NCBI RefSeq assembly: GCF_039523335.1
Contig: NZ_BAAAFC010000001.1
Span: 2,170,001 to 2,234,000 of the forward strand
DNA length: 64,000 nt
Reading direction: 5' to 3'
DNA from: Marinobacter szutsaonensis
GTDB taxonomy: Bacteria; Pseudomonadota; Gammaproteobacteria; Pseudomonadales; Oleiphilaceae
Shown: positions 28,101 through 37,432 of the stretch, in pieces
How positions within the stretch are numbered: the first letter of the stretch is position 1
How the letters are laid out: the number at the start of each line of letters is the position of its first letter
The notes under the pieces: generated by a model
Told to the model about the DNA's origin: nothing
Database searches by the model: none
What the model saw: only the letters and a program-made list of their open reading frames with translations
Program-made: the position numbers and the translations under genes

Positions 28101-28828
28101 CGGGGCCGGGCACCTTCCTCCACGAACTGCTGGAATGGTGCTGCCAGCAGGGCTTTGACCAGGTTGTGGATGACCCGGCGATGCTGCGGGAATACCTGGA
28201 GCGGCGCTGCTCGATTCGCGGCTGGGGCGACTGGACCGACACCCTGGAGCACTGGCTGCTGAGCCTGATCCGGACCCCCCTGCGCCTGGACCGCGACGGG
28301 GACACTCGCGCCGCCCTTAAGGATTTCGGCACCGTGCGGCCGGAACTGGAATTCTGGTTCGAGAGCTGTAACGTCACCACCGGTGCCCTGGACAGCCTGG
28401 TGCGCCGGCACACTCTCGAGGGTGCGGACCGGGTCCAGGTGGATAACCGCCGGTTCAACGGCATGCTCAAGGGCTTCATCGACCTGGTGTTTGAACACGA
28501 GGGCCGCTACTACGTGCTCGACTACAAATCCAATACCCTCGGCGAAGACGACAGCGCCTACACCGACCAGGCCATGGGCCAGGCCATCCTCGACAAGCGC
28601 TACGACCTGCAATACGTACTCTACCTGCTGGCCCTGCATCGCCTGCTCAAGGCCCGGTTGCCCGGTTACGACTATGACCAACACATCGGCGGTGCCGTCT
28701 ATCTGTTCCTGCGGGGTATCCATGCCTCCGGTGCCGGTGCCTTTACTGACAAACCGCCACGGGCACTGATCGAACAACTCGACGCCCTGTTCGATGGTGA
28801 CACCTTGCACGGGGAGAACGCCGCATGA
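25097..28828 (+). CDS. recB: Exodeoxyribonuclease V subunit beta
   Basis: A 1243-residue superfamily 1 helicase-nuclease of the RecBCD complex, moving 3' to 5'. Motifs: Walker A IEASAGTGKTFT, Walker B LIDEFQDTDPVQY, IGDPKQAIYGFRGAD, the VHKSKGLEYPLVF helicase motif V and VALTRARYATW (motif VI). The C-terminal nuclease has GFIDLVF and YVLDYKSNTLG, the D/D-x-K catalytic set. It is joined by four-base overlaps to recC before and recD after, so the three subunits are made together. Confidence 0.97.
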   Translation: MSTEMTNRNPNLDPLTLPLNGSTLIEASAGTGKTFTIAILYVRLVLGHGQTEDSPLAQGMLPPNLLVVTFTDAATKELRDRIRTRLTQAAEVFSDSADASEPPAETRLLYELRDRSYPDPASWPECRKKLLLAAEWMDEAAVSTIHGWCNRMLSEHAFDSGSLFRLTLETDQSELLDDVVRDYWRTFIYPLPPVLMDEALGHWKTPEALRGAIRNLIPEASQLGTPEGDVHQVIDSVVSERHERARELKAYPWAEWQGEVIALLSELNKSKRLHGVSKNAMVKIWDTLLAWAESDEPIPDGLDKAGFRNQTPEGLEQILKGEDPAPYHPAFDAIEKLIEFSQNQPSARADILRHASVWVAQRLESEKQQRSEMGFDDLLTRLDDALHGPRGDQLAATIRRQFPVALIDEFQDTDPVQYRIFNRIYRVSDNDPHTCLLMIGDPKQAIYGFRGADIYTYLEARQGARDRTWTLGRNFRSSASMVAAVNRVFEHADQHSRDGAFLFGKGDSTPLPFQGVDANGTKRQWRIDGEDQPSLNFWTVDSEDEDRNGNRKPLAKGTATAEVAQSCASEVARMLTLGQQGRAGFALPDNPADLQPVRPADIAILVNNRNEAAAVREALGQRRIKSVYLSDRDSVLTSTEASEVLTWLRAFAEPRQLALTRAALATPTLGQSWQSLDRLLTDEIALEREIERFMGYHDQWRSQGVLPMLRSFLMDFEVPARLLQRPDGERRLTDILHIAELLQQDSLQLDGEHALVHHYAQILRAADEEDEYRTLRLESDAGLVKVITVHKSKGLEYPLVFLPFGTAFRAQNDKQAYVRYHDDQGRLVTVFDPEPEAVARADRERLGEDIRKLYVALTRARYATWVGVAAIDNWSQSGLGYLLGGEGREQYPLADSLTPLARDEDTITVMALPEADTACYTEEAPQALGPALEATREAREDWWIASYSSIEYTGLAGTGIVFSGEVEDAETQNLLEESAQGTGDEGPTAPSDHSLHQFPKGAGPGTFLHELLEWCCQQGFDQVVDDPAMLREYLERRCSIRGWGDWTDTLEHWLLSLIRTPLRLDRDGDTRAALKDFGTVRPELEFWFESCNVTTGALDSLVRRHTLEGADRVQVDNRRFNGMLKGFIDLVFEHEGRYYVLDYKSNTLGEDDSAYTDQAMGQAILDKRYDLQYVLYLLALHRLLKARLPGYDYDQHIGGAVYLFLRGIHASGAGAFTDKPPRALIEQLDALFDGDTLHGENAA

Positions 28829-30999
28829 ATCTCGAGCAACTGGAAACACTGCTGGAGCAATGGCGCCAGGCTGAATGGCTACGTCCTCTGGATGTGGCCT
28901 TCGCGCGCCTGATCCGGCAACTGTGCGAAGAGCAGGGCGAGAGCCCGGACCCGCTGCTGCTGTTGCTGGCGACCCTGGCCTCACACCAGGTCGGGCGTGG
29001 GCATGTCTGCATCGACCTGGAGAGCTTGCTGGAGGACGCCGGCAACACCCTGGCCCTGCCACCGGAAGAGACCATAGCCGGATTCCCGGTCGGGGACCAG
29101 GAGACATGCCCCTCGCCATCCGAGGTGCTGGCAAAGGCCTCGCTTGAAGACTGCCTGGCTGCTCTGGCCAAGACTCAGGCAGTAAGTGATGGCTTACTGA
29201 CCACACCACTGGTTGTGAACAATACCCGCCTTTACCTGCGGCGTTTCTGGCGTTACGAACAACGGATTGCCCGGGGTATCAGCGACCGCCTGGCCCTGAA
29301 CTCCCCGCTCGATGATCCAGGCTCGGGCGCCACCCGGACCCTGACCGAAACGTTGAACATCCTGTTCCAGCCCGGGGATGAAGTGGACTACCAGAAACTG
29401 GCCTGCGCACTGGCGGCGCGCAAACGCTTTGCCGTAATCACCGGTGGACCCGGCACCGGCAAGACCACCACAGTGGTGAACCTGCTGGCGGCCTTGCAGG
29501 CGGTGGCAGGCGAGGATTCCGCGCGCGCCGGCAGGAAGTTCCGCATTCGCCTGGCCGCACCCACCGGCAAGGCGGCGGCACGGCTGAACGAATCCATTGG
29601 CGGGGCGGTCAGCCGCCTGCCGCTGGACCAACTTCCAGGCCGGGTCCGGCTGGAGGATATCCCGACCCGGGTCACCACCCTGCACCGGTTGCTGGGCAGT
29701 CGCCCGGACACCCGGAAGTTCCGCCATAACCGGGACAATCCCCTGCTGGTGGATATCCTGGTAATCGATGAAGCCTCCATGGTGGATGTCGACCTGATGG
29801 CCTCGGTGTTCGAGGCCCTGCCGGACCACGCCCAGCTGATCCTGCTCGGCGACAAGGACCAGCTCGCTTCGGTGGATGCCGGCGCGGTTCTTGGTGAACT
29901 GTGCCAACGGGCCCGACAGGCCCACTACCGGCCTGACACGGCTCAGTGGCTGGAATCGGTGACCGGGCAACCACTGCCGGATGATTTACTGGATCCACAG
30001 GGGCAGGCGCTCGACCAGGCGGTGGCCATGCTTCGCAAGAGCTACCGCTTCACCGAGGGCAGCGGTATCCGTGAGCTGGCAGAAGCGGTTAATACCAACA
30101 CCCTGGATGCCACGATGCTTGAACATTGTCGCCGCGCGCACTTCGATGATGTGGTCTGGCTCAACGGCGACGATGCCAATCCTGATCCGGAAGCGACGCT
30201 GGAGCGCATCTGTCATCACGCCATCTCCGGCAGTCCCGGGGCATTCCGCAATGAGGGCCAGGGCAGGGTACTGCACGGTAAGGAACTACCAGCCCCCGTG
30301 GGCTATCGCCACTACCTTGAACTGATGGCCAACCACAATCCGGGGATGGACAGCCCGTTGGCGGACTGGGACGAGCTGGCCCGCAGCGTGCTGGCTGCCT
30401 TCGGTGACTTCCAGCTGCTGTGTGCACTGCGTCAGGGTCCGTGGGGCGTGGAAGGAATGAACGAACGCATTGCCCGGCACCTGCTGGCGGAAAAACTGAT
30501 TCCCCGGGCGGAAGGCTGGTACGCCGGCCGGCCGGTACTGGTCACCGGCAATGACTACAATCTCGGCCTCATGAACGGGGATATCGGCATCACCTTCAGT
30601 GTGCCCTGGGACCGGGCCGAGAACGGCGAACCCCGGCCAGCGTTGCGGGTGGCCTTCCCCAGCAGCGATGGGTCCGATGGCATCCGTTGGATCTCCCCGA
30701 GCCGACTGCAGCAGCTGGAGACGGTCTACGCCATGACCGTCCACAAATCCCAGGGCTCGGAATTCAATCACACCTGCCTGGTGTTGCCGGATCGCATGAG
30801 CCCGGTGCTGACCCGGGAGCTGGTCTACACCGGCATCACCCGGGCCCGGAACTGGTTCAGCCTGATCACCGGTGATGCCGGTGTGTTCAAAGCCAGTGCC
30901 AGCCAACGGGTGGTGCGGGCCTCGGGGCTGGCCCGGGCGCTTGCCGCATCTGCGAGGCCGACCGAGTCGTATATGAACGATTCCTCAACTATAGTCTGA
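28825..30999 (+). CDS. recD: Exodeoxyribonuclease V subunit alpha
   Basis: A 724-residue 5' to 3' SF1 helicase. Seen: ITGGPGTGKTTTVVN (Walker A), APTGKAAARLNES, VIDEASMVDVDL (Walker B), LLGDKDQLASVDAG, and near the end VHKSQGSEFNHT with YTGITRARNW. The N-terminal domain (about 1-130) that docks on RecC is present. The length is somewhat above that of E. coli RecD. Last gene of recCBD, with a four-base overlap with recB; the next gene starts 33 bases later and is a signalling protein, so it may be read through. Confidence 0.95.
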   Translation: MNLEQLETLLEQWRQAEWLRPLDVAFARLIRQLCEEQGESPDPLLLLLATLASHQVGRGHVCIDLESLLEDAGNTLALPPEETIAGFPVGDQETCPSPSEVLAKASLEDCLAALAKTQAVSDGLLTTPLVVNNTRLYLRRFWRYEQRIARGISDRLALNSPLDDPGSGATRTLTETLNILFQPGDEVDYQKLACALAARKRFAVITGGPGTGKTTTVVNLLAALQAVAGEDSARAGRKFRIRLAAPTGKAAARLNESIGGAVSRLPLDQLPGRVRLEDIPTRVTTLHRLLGSRPDTRKFRHNRDNPLLVDILVIDEASMVDVDLMASVFEALPDHAQLILLGDKDQLASVDAGAVLGELCQRARQAHYRPDTAQWLESVTGQPLPDDLLDPQGQALDQAVAMLRKSYRFTEGSGIRELAEAVNTNTLDATMLEHCRRAHFDDVVWLNGDDANPDPEATLERICHHAISGSPGAFRNEGQGRVLHGKELPAPVGYRHYLELMANHNPGMDSPLADWDELARSVLAAFGDFQLLCALRQGPWGVEGMNERIARHLLAEKLIPRAEGWYAGRPVLVTGNDYNLGLMNGDIGITFSVPWDRAENGEPRPALRVAFPSSDGSDGIRWISPSRLQQLETVYAMTVHKSQGSEFNHTCLVLPDRMSPVLTRELVYTGITRARNWFSLITGDAGVFKASASQRVVRASGLARALAASARPTESYMNDSSTIV

Positions 31000-31032
31000 C
31001 AAGACCCCGAAAGTTCCAGGCAATCAATTCAG

Positions 31033-32415
31033 ATGACCGACAGATCCACAACGGAACAGAGCGCCTACCTTGGCCAGGATGAGGCCGCTCGGCTCAAGAC
31101 CATTCTTGAAGGCACCCGGGCCGGCACCTGGGAATGGAACGTCCAGACCGGTGAGACGGTGTTCAACGAGCGCTGGGCCCAGATCATTGGTTACACGCTG
31201 GAAGAGCTGCAGCCTATCTCCATCGAGACCTGGCTGAAGTTTGCCCATCCCGATGATCTGGCAGATTCCGAGCAGCGCCTGCAGGCCCACTTCCGGGGTG
31301 AGACAGACTACTACGAATGCGAAGCCCGCATGCGCCACCGGGATGGCCACTGGGTCTGGGTAAGGGACTATGGGCGCCTGGTCAGCCGAACACCCGCAGG
31401 TGATCCCGAGTGGGTGAGCGGTACCCACATCGACATCAGCGCCGCCAAGAAATACCAGCAACAACTCGAGGCGGCCCAGGCCGAGCAGCTGGAGACCATT
31501 GAACGACTGGAAAAAATGGCGGCGACAATTCCGGGGGTAATTTACCAGTTCGAGATGCAACCGGACGGCTTCATGAGTTTTCCCTATGCCAGCGCCGGGA
31601 TCGAGCGGATCTATGGGGTCAGCCCGGAACAGGTACGCAAGGATGCCTCCCTGATCTTTGACAAGATTCATCCTGACGATCTCCAGCACGTGCGCGACAC
31701 CATCGAGGCGTCACGAACCAGTGGCGGGGACTGGAACTGTGAATACCGGGTCGTGGTCAATGGCGAAGTCCGCTGGGTCTTCGGCCAGTCACGCCCTGAA
31801 TTCCGGGACAACGGCAGCATCCTCTGGCATGGCGCCATACTCGATATCAGCGCCCAAAAAGCACTGGAAGAAAAGCTTCGACAGATTGCCATCACCGACG
31901 AGTTGACCGGGGCCGCCAACCGTCGCCAGTTCATGGAGCTGCTGTCCCGGGAATACCAGCGCTATCGCCGCAACGGTCCATCCTATGCGGTCATCCTGTT
32001 TGATTTCGACTGGTTCAAGCAGGTGAACGACCGCTTCGGCCATAACGCCGGGGACATGGTGCTACAGGAGACCACCCGTCTGGTCCAGGATACCCTGCGC
32101 GCCAGTGACACCTTCGCCCGCATAGGTGGCGAGGAATTTGCCATCCTCCTGCCCGACAGCGACCAGGACAGCGCCCGCCATCTTGCCGAACGGCTTCGCA
32201 AGACCCTTTCCGAGCATTCCTTCGAGGGCCCGGAGCAGGGTATCCGGGGTTCCATAACCTGCGGTATTGCGGTCTCCTGCCAGCGGGACGGCGACGCCAA
32301 AGAAATCATGCTCCGGGCAGATACCGCTCTCTATGCCGGCAAGGCCGCGGGACGGAACCGGGTCGTGGTGTATGACCGGAGCCTGGCCCCGGCGAGGCGT
32401 CACACCGGCGACTGA
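31033..32415 (+). CDS. PAS-PAS-GGDEF diguanylate cyclase
   Basis: A 460-residue soluble sensor enzyme that makes cyclic di-GMP. Two PAS/PAC modules (about 17-140 and 160-280, both with HPDDL and a trailing DIS) feed a GGDEF domain (about 285-450). The active motif is GGEEF (365-369), the metal-binding region is FDFDWFKQVND (323-333), and an inhibitory I-site RASD lies at 356-359, five residues before GGEEF, so product feedback is expected. No membrane segments. It starts 33 bases after recD. Its last 16 bases overlap the end of the convergent ABC exporter gene. Confidence 0.93.
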   Translation: MTDRSTTEQSAYLGQDEAARLKTILEGTRAGTWEWNVQTGETVFNERWAQIIGYTLEELQPISIETWLKFAHPDDLADSEQRLQAHFRGETDYYECEARMRHRDGHWVWVRDYGRLVSRTPAGDPEWVSGTHIDISAAKKYQQQLEAAQAEQLETIERLEKMAATIPGVIYQFEMQPDGFMSFPYASAGIERIYGVSPEQVRKDASLIFDKIHPDDLQHVRDTIEASRTSGGDWNCEYRVVVNGEVRWVFGQSRPEFRDNGSILWHGAILDISAQKALEEKLRQIAITDELTGAANRRQFMELLSREYQRYRRNGPSYAVILFDFDWFKQVNDRFGHNAGDMVLQETTRLVQDTLRASDTFARIGGEEFAILLPDSDQDSARHLAERLRKTLSEHSFEGPEQGIRGSITCGIAVSCQRDGDAKEIMLRADTALYAGKAAGRNRVVVYDRSLAPARRHTGD

Positions 32416-34196
32416 TCCTGGTGCTGTTGTCGCCAGAGTCGGGCGTAATGCCCGTTCCGGCCAAGCAGATCGTTGTGATGGCCACTCTCCACGATCCGGC
32501 CGGCCTCCATCACCAGGATGGTATCGGCATCGCGGATGGTGGACAGGCGATGGGCGATGACCAGCGTCGTCCGCTGCCGGCTGACTTCCCGCAAAGCCCC
32601 GAGGATCGCCTGCTCCGACAGGGAATCCAGGGACGACGTGGCCTCGTCAAGGATCAACAGGGGAGGGTTCTTGAGGATGACCCGGGCGATGGCCACCCGC
32701 TGCTTCTCGCCCCCCGACAGTTTCAGGCCCCGCTCACCGACCCGGGTGTCATAGCCTTCGGGCAGGCTGTGGATAAAGTTTTCCAGATGCGCCATCCGGG
32801 CTGCCCGGTGCACTTCCTCTTCAGTCGCTTCCGGCCGGCCATAGGCGAGATTCCGGTACAGGGTGTCATTGAACAGAACCGTATCCTGGGGCACCACCCC
32901 GATGGCAGCCCGCAGGCTGTCCTGGGTCACGTCCCGGATATCCTGGCCATCGATCCGGATACTGCCGCTGTCCACATCGAAGAACCGGAACAACAACCTC
33001 GCCAAAGTGGACTTGCCGGCGCCACTGGCACCGACCACCGCCACCGTATGCCCGGCGGGAATGGCGAAATCCACATCCCTGAGGATCGGCCGGTCCTGCC
33101 GGTAGCCGAAGTGAACATGCTCAAACCGCACCTCACCGTTATCCACAGCCAGGGCCGGGGCATCCGGTTTATCCACAATCACCGGGCGATCATCAAGCAG
33201 CTTGAACAGGCGCTCGACGTTCACCAGGGCCTGGCGGATTTCCCGATAAACAAATCCCAGGGCATTCAAGGGGATGAACAGCTGGATCAGGTAGGCGTTG
33301 ATCATGGTGAAATCGCCCAGGGTAATCTCCCCGGCCGCCACCTCACGCACCGCCATCGCCATGATCACGATCAGGGCCACGCCGATAATCAAGGCCTGGC
33401 CACCGTTCAGGGTGGCCAGCGACAGCCGGTTTTTCAGGCGGGCCGCTTCCCAGTCCTCAAGGTCCCGGTCATAAAGCTCCGCCTCATAGCGCTCATTGTT
33501 GAAATATTTGACCGTCTCGTAATTGAGCAGGCTATCCACAGCCCTTGAATTGGACTGGTTGTCCCGGGCATTGGCCTCCCGCACAAACTTCGTGCGCCAT
33601 TCGGTGACCTTGATGGAGAACGCCACGTAGACCACCACCGCCACCAGGATCGCCAGCACGTAACCCACGTTGAACACCACCAGCAGGATGCCGGCGACCA
33701 GCAGGATCTCGAGCAGGGTGGGGACGATGTTGAACAAGGTGAAGCGAAGCAGGAAACTGATGCCGTTGGTGCCCCGCTCGATATCCCGGGCCAGGCCTCC
33801 GGTCTTCCGGTCCAGGTGGAAGGCCAGTTCCCGCTGGTGCAAGTGACGGAATACCCGAAGGGAGACCCGGCGCATGGCCCGCTCTGCCACCCGGGCGAAG
33901 ACTGCATCCCGCAGCTCGCTGAACAGGGTGCTGCCAAACCTGAGGCTGCCGTAGGCGACAACCAGCACTACCGGTATCCACAGCACCATGTCCGCCCCCC
34001 GATTCTGGTCCAGGTAATCGACGATGTACTTGAGGGCAACCGGCGTGGCCACCGTGGCCAGCTTCGCCAGCACCAGCAACGACAGCGCCAGGATCACCCG
34101 GCCGCGGAACTCCGCCAGGTAGGGCCAGAGGCCGGCTATCACTTTCCAGTCGGGTTTATGGTCGGCGGGGTAGTCGTTGTCGGCGTAGGCGCGCAC
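32400..34196 (-). CDS. ATM1-type ABC exporter (membrane and ATPase domains fused)
   Basis: A 598-residue half transporter. An N-terminal type IV exporter membrane domain (about 25-330, with the DRKTGGLARDIERGTNGI and YETVKYFNNERYE stretches typical of the Atm1/HMT1 branch) is followed by an ATPase with Walker A GASGAGKSTLAR, signature LSGGEKQRVAIAR, Walker B LLILDEATSSLD and the switch His in IAHRLST. The Atm1 branch moves glutathione-linked sulfur or metal compounds. GTG 34196 has an AAGGAAAA site and starts the family-like part; the frame runs 38 codons further back without likeness. Divergent from another ABC exporter. Confidence 0.9.
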   Translation of the reverse strand: MRAYADNDYPADHKPDWKVIAGLWPYLAEFRGRVILALSLLVLAKLATVATPVALKYIVDYLDQNRGADMVLWIPVVLVVAYGSLRFGSTLFSELRDAVFARVAERAMRRVSLRVFRHLHQRELAFHLDRKTGGLARDIERGTNGISFLLRFTLFNIVPTLLEILLVAGILLVVFNVGYVLAILVAVVVYVAFSIKVTEWRTKFVREANARDNQSNSRAVDSLLNYETVKYFNNERYEAELYDRDLEDWEAARLKNRLSLATLNGGQALIIGVALIVIMAMAVREVAAGEITLGDFTMINAYLIQLFIPLNALGFVYREIRQALVNVERLFKLLDDRPVIVDKPDAPALAVDNGEVRFEHVHFGYRQDRPILRDVDFAIPAGHTVAVVGASGAGKSTLARLLFRFFDVDSGSIRIDGQDIRDVTQDSLRAAIGVVPQDTVLFNDTLYRNLAYGRPEATEEEVHRAARMAHLENFIHSLPEGYDTRVGERGLKLSGGEKQRVAIARVILKNPPLLILDEATSSLDSLSEQAILGALREVSRQRTTLVIAHRLSTIRDADTILVMEAGRIVESGHHNDLLGRNGHYARLWRQQHQDQSPV

Positions 34197-34274
34197 GGGT
34201 TTTCCTTTTCGGTCAGGGCAAAATGATCGATTCAGCCGTATGATGGACAGCGAGCAAAGTGTACAGCACTTCCT

Positions 34275-36053
34275 GTGGATATCCGGAGGCCGACTATCAA
34301 CACCCGTCATCGCAAGGCCCTGAAACTGGTCTATGAGTTCATTAGCCCGTACCGGCGTGCCGTTGCCGGCGCCCTGGTGGCCCTGGTGATTACCGCCGGC
34401 ATCACCCTGAGCCTGGGGCAGGGGCTGCGGATCCTGGTGGATCAGGGCCTGGCTACCGAATCACCGGCCAACCTGGCCCGGGCCATCGGCCTGTTCTTTG
34501 TGCTGGTGCTGGGCCTGGCGTTCGGTTCCTTTGCCCGGTTCTACCTGGTGTCCTGGATCGGCGAGCGGGTGGTGGCGGACATCCGCAAACGGGTGTTCAA
34601 CCACCTGATCGATCTGCACCCGGGCTTCTTCGAACAGAACCGAGCGCTGGAGATCAAGTCCCGGTTCACCGCCGATACCACTGTGCTGCAATCGGTGATC
34701 GGCTCGACGGTATCCATCGCCCTGCGCAACGCGCTGATGCTGGTGGGCGGGCTGATTCTACTGTTCGTGACCAACCCGAAACTGGCCAGCATCATCCTGC
34801 TCGGCTTCCCGCTGGTGATTGCGCCAATCCTGTTCTTTGGCCGCCGGGTCCGGCAGCTGTCCCGGCTGAGCCAGGACCGGGTCGCTGATGTCGGCAGTTA
34901 CGTGGGCGAGAGCCTCACCCAGATCAAGACGGTACAGGCATTCAATCACCAGCCCCAGGATCGTCGCTATTTCGGGGAGGTGTCGGAACGGGCATTCGAT
35001 ATCGCCCGGGCCCGGATACGGCAGCGGGCCTGGCTGACCACCCTGGCGATTTCCCTGGTGATGGGCGCCGTGGGCATTGTGATCTGGATTGGCGGGCTCG
35101 ATGTCATCGAGGGCCGCATCAGCCCCGGTGAGCTGGCCGCCTTTGTGTTTTACAGCCTGTTGGTGGGCGTGGCTGCCGGTGCCATCAGCGAGGTGATTGG
35201 CGAACTGCAACGGGCTGCCGGTTCCGCCGCCCGCCTGTTCGAACTGCTGCAAACTCACCCGGAATTCGGTGAGCGGGGCAAATCCACGACCAGACTGCCG
35301 GAGCGGGTAAGCGGCCGGATCGAGATTGACCATCTGCGGTTCTGTTACCCGAGCCGTCCCGAGACACCTGCGCTGGATGACCTGTGCCTGACCATCGAGC
35401 CCGGCGAGACCCTTGCCCTGGTGGGCCCCTCGGGTGCCGGAAAATCCACCCTGTTCGACCTGCTGCTGCACTTCTATTCACCACAGGCAGGCGGCATCCG
35501 GATCGATGGTATCGACAGCTCCACGCTGGAGCTTGCTGATCTGCGTCGCTGCTTTGCCCTGGTGCCGCAGAACCCCGCACTGTTCAACGGTTCGGTCGCC
35601 GACAATATCCGTTATGCCCGCCCGGATGCCAGCGAGGCCGAAGTGGAGCAGGTAGCTCGGGTGGCCCACGCCCACGAATTCATCCACAGGCTGCCCGAGG
35701 GCTATGACACCCGGCTCGGTGACAACGGCCTGGGCCTGTCCGGCGGCCAGAAACAGCGTCTGGCCCTGGCCCGGGCACTGCTGGCCGATGCCCCGATACT
35801 GTTGCTGGACGAGGCCACCAGCGCCCTGGATGCAGAAAGTGAACACCTGATCCAGCAGGCGATGCCGGCACTGACGCGGGACCGGACTACCCTGGTGATC
35901 GCCCACCGGCTGGCCACGGTGCGCGATGCCGACCGGATTGCGGTACTGGAAGATGGCCGGTTACTGGCGATCGGCAACCATCAGAAACTCATGGAAACCA
36001 GTCCCTTGTACCAGCGCCTGGCCCGTCTCCAGTTCCGGGATCAGCAAAGCTGA
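34275..36053 (+). CDS. MsbA/BmrA-type ABC exporter
   Basis: A 592-residue half transporter with six predicted membrane segments in the first 310 residues and an ATPase domain: Walker A GPSGAGKSTLFD, signature LSGGQKQRLALAR, Walker B ILLLDEATSALD, switch His IAHRLAT. It resembles the proteobacterial lipid/multidrug exporters of the MsbA-BmrA group; the substrate is unknown. Start GTG 34275 is weakly supported because no good ribosome site precedes it and the first ten residues are not conserved-looking. The 78-base gap to the divergent exporter must hold both promoters. Confidence 0.85.
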   Translation: MDIRRPTINTRHRKALKLVYEFISPYRRAVAGALVALVITAGITLSLGQGLRILVDQGLATESPANLARAIGLFFVLVLGLAFGSFARFYLVSWIGERVVADIRKRVFNHLIDLHPGFFEQNRALEIKSRFTADTTVLQSVIGSTVSIALRNALMLVGGLILLFVTNPKLASIILLGFPLVIAPILFFGRRVRQLSRLSQDRVADVGSYVGESLTQIKTVQAFNHQPQDRRYFGEVSERAFDIARARIRQRAWLTTLAISLVMGAVGIVIWIGGLDVIEGRISPGELAAFVFYSLLVGVAAGAISEVIGELQRAAGSAARLFELLQTHPEFGERGKSTTRLPERVSGRIEIDHLRFCYPSRPETPALDDLCLTIEPGETLALVGPSGAGKSTLFDLLLHFYSPQAGGIRIDGIDSSTLELADLRRCFALVPQNPALFNGSVADNIRYARPDASEAEVEQVARVAHAHEFIHRLPEGYDTRLGDNGLGLSGGQKQRLALARALLADAPILLLDEATSALDAESEHLIQQAMPALTRDRTTLVIAHRLATVRDADRIAVLEDGRLLAIGNHQKLMETSPLYQRLARLQFRDQQS

Positions 36054-36136
36054 GACAGTGGTCGGTTTGTGGCCGGCGCCCGTACTCCTTACACTGGTAG
36101 TTAAATCTACTGACTCCCGAACAGGAGGATCGCAAA

Positions 36137-37414
36137 GTGAGCAATCAAGAATTGCAGGCACTCAAAGAACGTTACGTGGCAGCGGGCGCGGCAAGCCCCA
36201 ATGAACAGTTTGCCGATCACGCCCTGAACGCCGAGCTGTGGGACGCCGACGGCAAGCGCATGATCGACTTCGCCGGCGGCATCGGCGTGCTGAACATCGG
36301 CCACCGTCATCCCAAGGTGGTCGAAGCCGTCAAGGCGCAGCTGGACAAGCTGATGCACACCTGTCAGACGGTCATGCCCTACGAGGGCTATGTGAAGCTG
36401 GCCCAGAAGCTGAGCGAAGTGGTGCCGGTGCGCGGCCATGGCAAGGTCATGCTCGCCAACTCCGGTGCCGAGGCCCTGGAGAACGCGGTCAAGATCGCCC
36501 GGGCAGCCACCGGCAAGACCAACGTCATCTGTTTCGACGGCGGTTACCATGGCCGCACCTTCATGACCATGGCCATGAACGGCAAGGCCGCGCCCTACCA
36601 GACCGACTTTGGTCCGATGCCGGGCATGGTCTACCGCGCGCCCTTCCCGGTGCCGTACCACGGTGTCTCCGAGGACGAGGCCCTGCGCGGTCTGGCCATG
36701 ACCATGAAGGCCGATTCCCCGGCCCGTAATACTGCAGCAATCGTGCTCGAGCCGGTACTGGGTGAGGGCGGCTTCTATCCGGCACCGAAGAGCTTCCTGG
36801 AGAAGGTCCGCAAGATCTGCGACGACAACGACATCCTGATGATCGTTGACGAGGTCCAGAGTGGTTTCGGCCGGACCGGCAAGATGTTTGCCATCGAGCA
36901 CAGCGGTATCGAGCCGGACATCATGACCATGGCCAAGTCCATGGCGGACGGTATGCCGATCTCCGCGATTGTCGGCACCGACAAGGTTATGGATTCCTCC
37001 GGCCCGAACTCCCTGGGCGGAACCTATACCGGCAGCCCGACCGCCTGTGCGGCGGCCCTGGCGGTCTTCGACGTGTTCAAGGAAGAGGACATCCTCGGCA
37101 AGAGCCAACGCCTGGGCGAAAAGCTCAAGGCCCGGTTTGCCCAGTGGCAGGAGCAGTTTGAGCATGTGGATAACGTGCGCAACCTGGGTCCCATGGCCGC
37201 GATCGAGCTGGTGGAAAGCAAGGATTCCCACAAACCGATGCCGGAACTGGCCGCGGCAGTCACCAAGAAGGCCAAGGAAAAGGGTCTGATCCTGCTGAGC
37301 TGTGGCATGTACGGCAATACCCTGCGTTTCCTCATGCCGGTCACCATCGAGGACGAGATCCTCGAGGAAGGCTTGGCGATTGTCGAGGAAAGCCTGAAAG
37401 AGGCAGGCGCCTGA
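36137..37414 (+). CDS. gabT: 4-aminobutyrate aminotransferase
   Basis: A 425-residue class III PLP aminotransferase. It should convert GABA plus 2-oxoglutarate to succinate semialdehyde plus glutamate; related 5-aminovalerate activity is possible. Seen: GGIGVLNIGHRHP, ANSGAEALENAVKIARAATGK split over the PLP site, FDGGYHGRT, ILMIVDEVQSGFGRTG with the cofactor-binding Asp, the PLP Lys in TMAKSMADGMP, and GTYTGSP. GTG 36137 is set by an AGGAGG site. No succinate-semialdehyde dehydrogenase gene (gabD) lies next to it in this window, which is unlike the usual gabDT pair. Confidence 0.92.
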   Translation: MSNQELQALKERYVAAGAASPNEQFADHALNAELWDADGKRMIDFAGGIGVLNIGHRHPKVVEAVKAQLDKLMHTCQTVMPYEGYVKLAQKLSEVVPVRGHGKVMLANSGAEALENAVKIARAATGKTNVICFDGGYHGRTFMTMAMNGKAAPYQTDFGPMPGMVYRAPFPVPYHGVSEDEALRGLAMTMKADSPARNTAAIVLEPVLGEGGFYPAPKSFLEKVRKICDDNDILMIVDEVQSGFGRTGKMFAIEHSGIEPDIMTMAKSMADGMPISAIVGTDKVMDSSGPNSLGGTYTGSPTACAAALAVFDVFKEEDILGKSQRLGEKLKARFAQWQEQFEHVDNVRNLGPMAAIELVESKDSHKPMPELAAAVTKKAKEKGLILLSCGMYGNTLRFLMPVTIEDEILEEGLAIVEESLKEAGA

Positions 37415-37432
37415 TTGCCAAAGGCATTTGCC

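Noticed and set aside
24959..29209. A very long open frame on the minus strand opposite recC end, recB and recD start
   Set aside because: It is antisense to well-supported genes, its translation is low in order and rich in Gly, Gln, Val and Ala, and such frames are common in GC-rich DNA with strong third-base bias.
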